A stretch of DNA of 64,000 nt, taken from the NCBI GenBank assembly GCA_013396755.1, contig VWZF01001872.1:203041-267040 (forward strand). The letters are read 5' to 3'. Position 1 is the first letter of the stretch; the number at the start of each line of letters is the position of its first letter. Below the pieces are notes generated by a model. It ran no database searches. It saw nothing but the letters and a program-made list of their open reading frames with translations, and was not told the origin of the DNA. A program made the position numbers and the translations under genes. This DNA comes from Sclerurus mexicanus (Eukaryota; Chordata; Aves; Passeriformes; Furnariidae). Shown piece after piece: positions 53,601-62,600 of the stretch.

Positions 53601-56600
53601 TGTCCCTCACACATCTAATCTTGTGTGAGATCTCAGCCCTTGCTGTTTTGCCTGGTGCAGTTCTAGTCCCTGGGTGAGAGGTGCTTTGAGCACACAAGTC
53701 CAACCCAAAATCAGTGCAGGGAATGCCTCCATTTCACAGGGGATGGCAGGTTGTTGGCATCCCTCATCAATGACATCAGCACAGCCTCTGCCTCCCTCCT
53801 TTCATCGCTCCTGAGGAAATGGTCTAGACCTTTTCCTGACCCTGTCAGAGAAGTTTTCAAGGCTGCACACACTGAAAAAAGTCATTAATTCAGAAAACAA
53901 AAGGAGGAGTAATTTAATTTGTTCAGAGTTGTTCCACTGATGGAATCATTAGAACACTTTCTCTCAAACACGTAAACACACTCGTCTCTGCTGGAGAAGA
54001 CAGGGAATGAAAGATATGTCAAAGATTTAACAGGAAAAAAATGCCCAGTGCAGGGTCAGGTTGCCTTTTTTTTCCCTTTTCTTTCAACAGTCATCTTGTG
54101 TCGTCTTTGGAATTTTTGCCCTGTGTACTTGCTTTTCTCCTCTTGCTGTCCATTTTTCTCTTTTCTTCATCCTGTTCTGCTCTTCCTGTCCCTCACACAG
54201 GTAGGTTTTAGCAGTGTGCCCCTCCTCACTGGTGTCCTATTCATTTAGTTCAATATTCACTTGGGTAATTATTGAGACCACTCTGAGGACAGAGGCGTTA
54301 GAAAAGACTGATGGAGCAAAACCAGGAAACTAATGCGTACCAAGGATTTGGTGGGGATAGAAAAATGGGGAAATGAAAAAAATAGAGGGGAAGGGGCAGA
54401 TAAGTGTGGTGAGACTTAGAGGAAGATGGGGAACTGTTTTCCTGTCATTCAAATGTTTTGGGAATTTCAGTAAAAATTGTGCCAGCTGCCTGTGGAAACC
54501 TTAGAGTAAAAAATTCTTGATGAAAGATGTTGACCACAGATCGACCACTTTTGCCCTGCTTCAAAAAATGCTCCAGTTCTTTGCACTTTAAATAAAGCAG
54601 CTTTAGCTGGGGAAGCGGGATGTGGAGTGGAATGTGGGAGACACCTGGTTGGCCTTGTCTGTGTGAATGGCTGTGGGGTTCCTGACCACCTCTAGCAAAA
54701 AAAATTTGTTAGGGACATAATCCACGATGAAGGCAGCACATGTTCAGAGGAATTGGAGCACAAGTGACTCTGTTCAGCTCCACTCTAATTTCACCAATGG
54801 AAGTTTAGCAGCTCCCAACAAACGCTGTTCTCTGGGAAGGGTGGCAAATTAATTCCCATAATTTTAGGGGTCTTTCAGTTCTGACTCTCTGAATTTGCAT
54901 TTTCTCCAGCCAGAGGAATTGACCAACATCTTAGAGATCAGCAATGTTGTCTTTACAAGCATGTTTGCTCTGGAGATGATCCTGAAACTCGCTGCTTTTG
55001 GTCTCTTTGATTACCTTCGCAACCCCTACAACATCTTCGACAGTATCATCGTCATCATCAGGTGACAAGGGCCTTGGGGATCGACTGAAATACACATAGA
55101 AAAAAAATAACCACAAAGCTTGCACGCCTTTTCAAAAGGGAGGAATCTGAGCTGATGCACTAGGCCAAGGATTGGAAGACCAGGATGTCCTTTCTCAACA
55201 CTCGATATTGGAGCATTTCTGTCCCTCAGTTCTCTCCTCTGTAGAATGGAGGCAATTGCAGCTGCCTTGTTAAGTCCACAATAAATATTAGCTGTGAAAT
55301 ACTTTTAAAATGCACAAATTGAGGAAGCTACAAAGGTTTAATGTGTGATAGATGAACTTGTCTTGCTGGAATTTAATGCTGAAATCCTTTCCTCATTCCT
55401 GCAAAATGCAGTGCTGCATTCATGTTCTTAAGGCATAAATGCGGCTTTCTATACATAAGTATAAGCCTATAGTATATACTTCTGTCTTGCTCACACAGAT
55501 TTTCTCTCACCCCTTTATATTGACAGTGCAGAGGTGAAAACTTAGTATTGTTATTCCTCACTCTCTTCTGTTTGTTCACTTGTCTTTCATTTTGTCCCTC
55601 ATACTCTCTGTGCTTCTCTGGACCACAGCATCTGGGAGATCATTGGCCAGTCAGACGGGGGCCTCTCTGTGCTTAGGACTTTCCGACTCCTTCGGGTGCT
55701 GAAGCTGGTGCGTTTCATGCCTGCACTGCGCCGACAACTTGTGGTGCTGATGAAGACTATGGACAATGTAGCCACCTTCTGCATGCTCCTCATGCTCTTC
55801 ATCTTTATATTCAGGTGAGGAGGCAGCTAGTTGCTCACGGTTTTGAAGTGGCACTGCATGGCTCATGGGGACAGAGCTTCAGAGCATGACTGTGTAACTC
55901 ATCTTGCCCATTGCTCTAGGCTAATGCAGCACTGACAACCATTTATTTGTTTGTAAGGGCTGAACTTACTCTTGCCCTAAGTTGCGTCCAGCAGCTGAAG
56001 ATTTTGGCCTGGATGGGGTGGCGGAATAGTGCCACCAAATGTGGATGTTGAGCATAATGTCCCATTGCAGAATAGGTGAAGCCTCTTGGTAATCAACACT
56101 GGCTGCAGGTAACAGTTCAGTCTGGAGGCTGACTCTGGCAGAAGGGCAGCAGGAAGCAACTAAGAAAGTTTGCCTGTGCATCCTGTGGATGTACGGATAA
56201 TGAGATGGAGAAATATGAGAGCAAAGAAGAAAAATAGAACAGATCTGAATGACAGGTTGGAGAGAATATGGGAACTCTGAGTCAGCACAGAAGGAAAGCA
56301 AATTTTTTGGTGAGCTACAGGGGTGCAATTTGCAGTTCCTTCTTCACAGATAGGTCCCAGTGGTCTGACTGTGTTGTTGTACCCTTGCTGTTGTGATGTT
56401 ACATTAGATTTTCATGAGGAAAAGAGAATTACTCTGATCAGCTCATTGTGGTGGCAGAGATATTTACATGTGACACCATCTCCACTTCTTGCCCCAAAGC
56501 ATCCTGGGAATGCACATCTTTGGTTGCAAGTTCAGCCTCAGGACAGACACAGGAGATACAGTTCCTGATCGAAAGAATTTTGACTCCCTGCTTTGGGCCA

Positions 56601-59600
56601 TTGTCACTGTCTTCCAGGTGAGCCCACTTTGCTCTCTATGGGTGGGCCAGGGCAAAGTGAAGAGGATCAGATGATACTTTTTCCTCATTGCAGAGCGCTG
56701 CACTCACTCCTGACAACACAAAAGGCTGCATAAAAGACTTAGTCATGTGATATTTGGAGGAAGAACTGGTGTATATCTCAAACAGGGGGGTTCCTTCCTA
56801 AGGGACAGTTTGTAAAGTCACTCCCGTTATGGCAACTTCCAAGTTTAACACTAGCATCCCAGCAAATGACTGCCCTAATGGTGGCCCATTTCCTCTTGGT
56901 CAGCTAATGTCTTTGGTGCAGTGCCACAGCTGGGTGCTGACAGTGGATGTGTCGTTATGGGGAAGTTAAGAGGCCTGATGTGGTCCTGATGTGTATTTCT
57001 TCACTGTCCTTTTCTGGGAATTCCCTTCATGTTCTTCTTCACATTTATCTAACCTCTGCTTCTGGTTGCAGATCCTAACCCAGGAGGACTGGAATGTTGT
57101 ACTCTATAATGGCATGGCCTCCACCTCGCCATGGGCTTCCCTCTATTTTGTGGCTCTCATGACATTTGGCAATTATGTACTCTTCAATCTGCTGGTGGCT
57201 ATTCTTGTGGAGGGATTCCAGGCTGAGGTGAGTTGCCACCAAGGCCTCATCAGGAGGAGGAATAGAGGTGCTAAAAAGGTAAACTTTGGGGCATTTTGAG
57301 GATACTGGACTGGATGACTTTCCAAGTATCACACCTCTGTCATTTCACTCCTGACGTTAGGGTGCTCTTTAATAAAAATAAATTTTAAAAAAAGGCAGTG
57401 TAAATCCTTGCAAGGAAAAGACAGGCTCTGTGGAAGGGAATTCACAATTTATATCCTGTGTAACACAACAGACAGGGTGAGTCCTTTACCACTCCAAAAG
57501 CAAGAACACAGTACATCAGTCATCCCAAATCACACAAGATCCACACGCTGGATGCGTGACTGCCAAGGACAATTTTGCAATTGTTCCAGCAATGAAAGAC
57601 AAGAAGAAATGGTCTTTTCAGTTTGAGTTCCCAGATTCTAAATTTTTGTGTTCCAGGGTGATGCCAACCGGTCGTACTCAGATGAAGATCAGAGTTCATC
57701 AAACATGGAGGACTTTGATCAGTTACAAGAGGTCCAGGAAGGTCCAGGTACAATGGCTCAAACCCAGTCTTATTTGCTTATGTCCTATTGCTGTTCAGTG
57801 AGAAATCTAAAAACAGATTCTGCAGAAAATTCACTCCCATCTCCAAGAACTTACCAGTTTCCATTTTGAACTTTATGCTAGTTTGTGGTGCTATCTGTGG
57901 AAAAACAGAGACATGTTGGTATCCTGAGGAATGTGGTAGCTAAGTGGAGCAGTTCTCGAATTACCTCCAGAACGGCAATTGGAAGTAAGAAGTGAGACTG
58001 TTTCTGTTTAGTTTCAGGGGCACCATTTCAGGAACACTGTGGCCAAATATGGGACCTATATTTGGAGAGGGGATATCTAGATATTAGGAAGGACTGAGGC
58101 AAGTCTGGAAGTTTTGCCTCAGTGAGAGACTAATGAAGCTTAGAGACCAGAAAAGTGTCTTTATCACTTGCTCTGTAATTGTAGACCATAAGGAGAGATT
58201 TCTGATGGTAGATAGCTCTTTAATTGAGCAGAAAAAAGCATAATGAGATTGTAAAGGTTGGAAGTTTAAGCTAGAAAAATTCAGGCTGAAAAAAACCTGC
58301 CTATTTTCAAGAAAAGATAATGAACAGTTGGAAGAATCTGCACACAAACTGCCTGGCAAGGTCTCCATCTCTGAGTCTTTCCTCAAACACTGCAAGTCTT
58401 TCTACAAGAGGTATTACACTTCAGACAGGACGTGGTGGTAGGGAGCAGCAAGAGTAGTTTGCTCCACAGTGCATAGTGAGCCAGGAGCTGAGAAGGACAG
58501 AGAGCCAGGCAGGAGGGCAGGGACCACATGGGCAATACTTGCACAAGGTGAGCAGAACAGGTCCACTGACACTAGCAAAGGTCAGCCAGTGGTTCAGCGA
58601 TTACCAGGCACATCCACAGTGGTGAGGTGGGTCTGAGGTCAAGCTACGAAGTCCAGTCAGTAAGGCAAGATCAGGATCAGAAAGATGCAAGAAAAGACAC
58701 GAGCATACTCACAGCATAACCCAGGCATGCACCACAGGCACATATCTGGGCTTAAATGCAGCTCCCACAGCAGGGAGCGGTGGCTCCAGTATTGGCTTGT
58801 CACAACTTTTTCCTGCAACTTAGGTCTTTTCAAAGCAGTCCAGTCTTGAGTTACGTGGCTGCACCATATCAGAGCTTGTGCTGAATGAGGGCAGTAAAAA
58901 CCAATGAGAAAAAAGATGGAGGAGAGGTTATAGAGGTGTTGGTGCAGTCATAGCTGTGATGCAGATATAGGTAGGTGACCTTCATTATGCAGTAGTCAAA
59001 CAAAAAATGATTGTTCCAGTCCTTTCAGCATTAAAATTCAACACCCTGTCTTCTCCATGTGGCTTGACAAATGCTGATGGTCACATATCCCTCAAAAATG
59101 TCTTGGATCTTCAAGGTCAATTATCAGTCATTTGAGGAAGCACAGTGTAGTAGGATAGACTGGGATACACTGCTTGCATGCAATGTGATTGTAGGAAATT
59201 TTAAGTCGACCCCAAAACATGGATGGCTGTGGCTATCCCTACATCTTGGTTTCTTGCTCAGTATTTCAGCCAAACTGCTTTAAGTAGCCAGTCTGACAGT
59301 TGGTGGCATTTGTTCAAACCTGAAGATGCTGGTGCCTGTTCTTGGCATGCAGAAGCACACCCTCGTCTCCTTGTCAGGGTTCAGCTTCTTGCTCTGCCTG
59401 AGGCCGCCTGACCACCACTCTGCTGTCTGTCTGTTCCCAAGGAGAGCTGCAGTCAGTTTTGGAGATTGAGGAGATTACTTTAAAGTCTTCTGAGTTTGCA
59501 CCACTTTTGTCACAACCGCCTTAATCAGGGGAATCGATGTTGATTGATGCTAAAGAGTTAATATTCTGCTAGTCACTGTTAACATGCCAAACTGCTTAGA

Positions 59601-62600
59601 CATCAAAGCAGTCACTGCATAGAATGGAACCCATCTTCTTCTTTTCTCATTCTTTCTGCATCTTTCCACTCAGATCCCAAGCTCTGTGCAATTCCTGTAA
59701 CACCTAATGGACACTTGGACCCATCTTTGCCCTCTTCCAACCCACCTGTGGATGCTGGGGGGGTTACCAATTCTTCACGCAACTCCCTGCAGCTCGACCA
59801 GATCCGTGTTGCTGTTGGCTCCCGGAAGAGCAGTGTGATGTCCCTGGGAAGAATTACCTATGACCAACGGTCCTTGGTGAGTGAGTATAAATGTGTGTCG
59901 TACCCTTTTTGTGAAGGCCAAGCACTTTGTTGTCTTTCTGTCATCCTCTGGGGATTGCTGTGAAGGATTGCACTACTGCTGTAGGCTTCTAACAGAAGTG
60001 CATTGCTGGTCTTTAGAATCCAGATCAGCTCACATTATTTATCTATATTTCCAGATTTTTGAAGTCTATTTCCAGGTTACTTATCTATATTTTGTTGAGT
60101 GTGGAATTCTATTCTATATCTCTGTCTATCTCTATCTATATCTGTCTGTCTCTTCTGTTTCTCTATTTATATATCTATAGACCTATATATCTATATTTCA
60201 TCAAGTGTGAAAAAGGGAGAACACCAAGAAGACAGTCTTCTTCTTAGAACAAAACACATTTTGTCCCCTTGCCCTTTCCTCGTTTTCCTTGAGCACAGGA
60301 CACAAAATGATGTCCTGAGTGAGTTAAAAGCATAGAAATATCTAGGTGATGCCTAGTCCCAGTACAGATGGGTTTTCTGGGAGCTTTGGTAACAATGAGG
60401 AGAAAAATCTTGATTTGGAGCTCTCCACAGCAGGTCCTGCTGTCCCATAGCACTTTCCCAAACACTGCAGGCTGTCTAACCATACATCTCAGACCTGTCC
60501 ACCTTGGCACATCAGCTTCTGGGCTTTCTACCCACTGATGTATGTAGCTCTGGGGGATGCATCAGTGCTTGAAGGGTTCATGCCCCTGTTATTTCTAAAC
60601 AGGGAGAGCTAGCAGCCACGTACTACATGATAAGCTGCTGATGTGGTTGGACTAGACTGTTTCCACCAAGCCTGTATCTCTTACTTCTTTCTTTTACCAA
60701 GACTGTACTCAAAAGATGGTGTGTCAGATTATCCATCACCTTGTATCTTGTGTTATCCTTTACCCCAGAGTAGTGTAAAAAGCTGCCAATCCGATTTTTT
60801 GAAAGCTTTATTCTTGCTCTGTGCTGGTGTAAGTAACAACATCAGGCACCTGGCCTTTGGCTTTATTACTTACCTTCCCCAAAAGTGCTTTGCACACAGA
60901 TGGTGCTATAAAGTGATCACAGCCAACACCATTGCTAATTCATTATCAATTTATTGTCAGATTTACAGAGATTGCTGCTAAATTCCCACCATGCAACTTG
61001 CTCAGCATCTGATAAATGAGAACCTTCTGGCTTAGGGGACCAGAGAGAAGCTTGTGATCTGAAATAGGATCACATGCTCCTCCTTGTGCCCGGAGTCACT
61101 GAGTCTGCACCCCACTCTCTTGCAGTCCAGTTCCCGCAGCTCCCATTATGGTGCCTGGGGCCGCAGTGGAGCCTGGGGGAGCCGTCGCTCCAGCTGGAAC
61201 AGCCTGGCCCGGGGACACAGCCTGAAACACAAGCATCCCTCAGCTGAGCATGAGTCCCTCCTGTCTGGGGAAACTCACAGAGCAGCAGATGGGGAGCTGG
61301 ATGTGACGGGAAGAGTGTTTCATCACCGCCGGACACTCTCTCTGGATAACAAAGGCTCCTGTGACCTGCTCGAGCTGGCCTCGGTCCCATCCAGCCACAG
61401 AGTGACCCATAAGCTGGGAGCACTGCCTGGGGCCAGCGAGCATCAGGACTGCAATGGAAAAATGCCCAGTATTGTCAAGGAGATCTTCCCAAAAATGAAT
61501 AATCGCAAGGAGCGGGGAGAGGATGATGAAGAGATAGATTATGTGAGTATTTGGTGGAGGGAATCTGGGATTACATCACAGTCTTGTGGGAAAGCCCAAA
61601 TCCATCCTCAAGATTCAGTCTTCTTGCGTGTGGATAGGAGAGCTTGCAAAGTTGCTTTAGGAAAGCTGGAGGACAGCACTGAACACAGAGGGACCTTCTT
61701 GTCACAAACAAGCTGAAACCACATTGTCAGGCTGCCTCTAAGGCAGCTGTACAGGTGGATAGTGGGAGGAAGGCAGATGTGAGATGTACATGTGGTCATT
61801 TGGGTGCTGTGAGAGTCATGCAGCCAGTGATTTCTACAGGATAGGAGAGGCTAGGCTGTGTGAGCAGAGAGAGCTTAGCCTGGGGAATGGCAGCAGACCA
61901 GGACAGGAAGCACAGGCACCACAGACAAGGCAAGTGGGTTTTGTGGCACCAGCCAGGGAGACAGCAGTGCCCAGTCTGTGAGCAGATCAAAGGCTGGAAA
62001 AAATGGAGCAAGAGTCAATAGAAATTTGAACAGAAATATACGCTGTATGAAATTCCAAGCCCGAGTGCCAACAAGACTTTTTTGTCCTCGGTTTTCATTT
62101 AGCTGAGGAAGGGACGAAACATTGTCCTTATGTAACAAAGACCCTCCAACAGCTCTGAGAGGGTATCTTGGACAACATCCTGATCTAGAAGGGACACCAG
62201 AAGTTTTATTTGTCAAAATCTGGGGAGAAAACTAGATGCCAAGAGGTAAATGGGTCCTGACAAAGCAGCTTCTACCTTCTTTTCTGACTTGTTGTCTTTG
62301 TGTTGATTTCCTCATTTAGGGGCCTTAAGAAAGGCAGGTAGTGCACCTGGCAGACTGCAGTAGTGATGTTTTTGGGTCAGATGTGAAGGGAAGAGTGCCT
62401 CTCTCAAGTAAACAGGAAGGTAACCAGGGCACTTGCTTCTTCTGCACCCCTACAGAGCCTGTGCTTTCGCATCCGGAAGATGATGGAAGTCTATAAGCCA
62501 GACTGGTGTGAGTTACGGGAAGACTGGTCCATATATCTCTTCTCTCCACAAAATAGGTTTGTGCAGTTTTTGCCATGAGAGGTTGAAAAGATGGGGCAGA

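Noticed and set aside
57556..57801. Plus-strand open frame overlapping exon 15 in another frame
   Set aside because: It crosses the intron boundary and the peptide is not Cav3; the correct frame is fixed by GDANRSYSDED.
60059..60335. Ile/Ser/Leu/Tyr-rich open frames
   Set aside because: They are translations of the TCTA/TCTG microsatellite.
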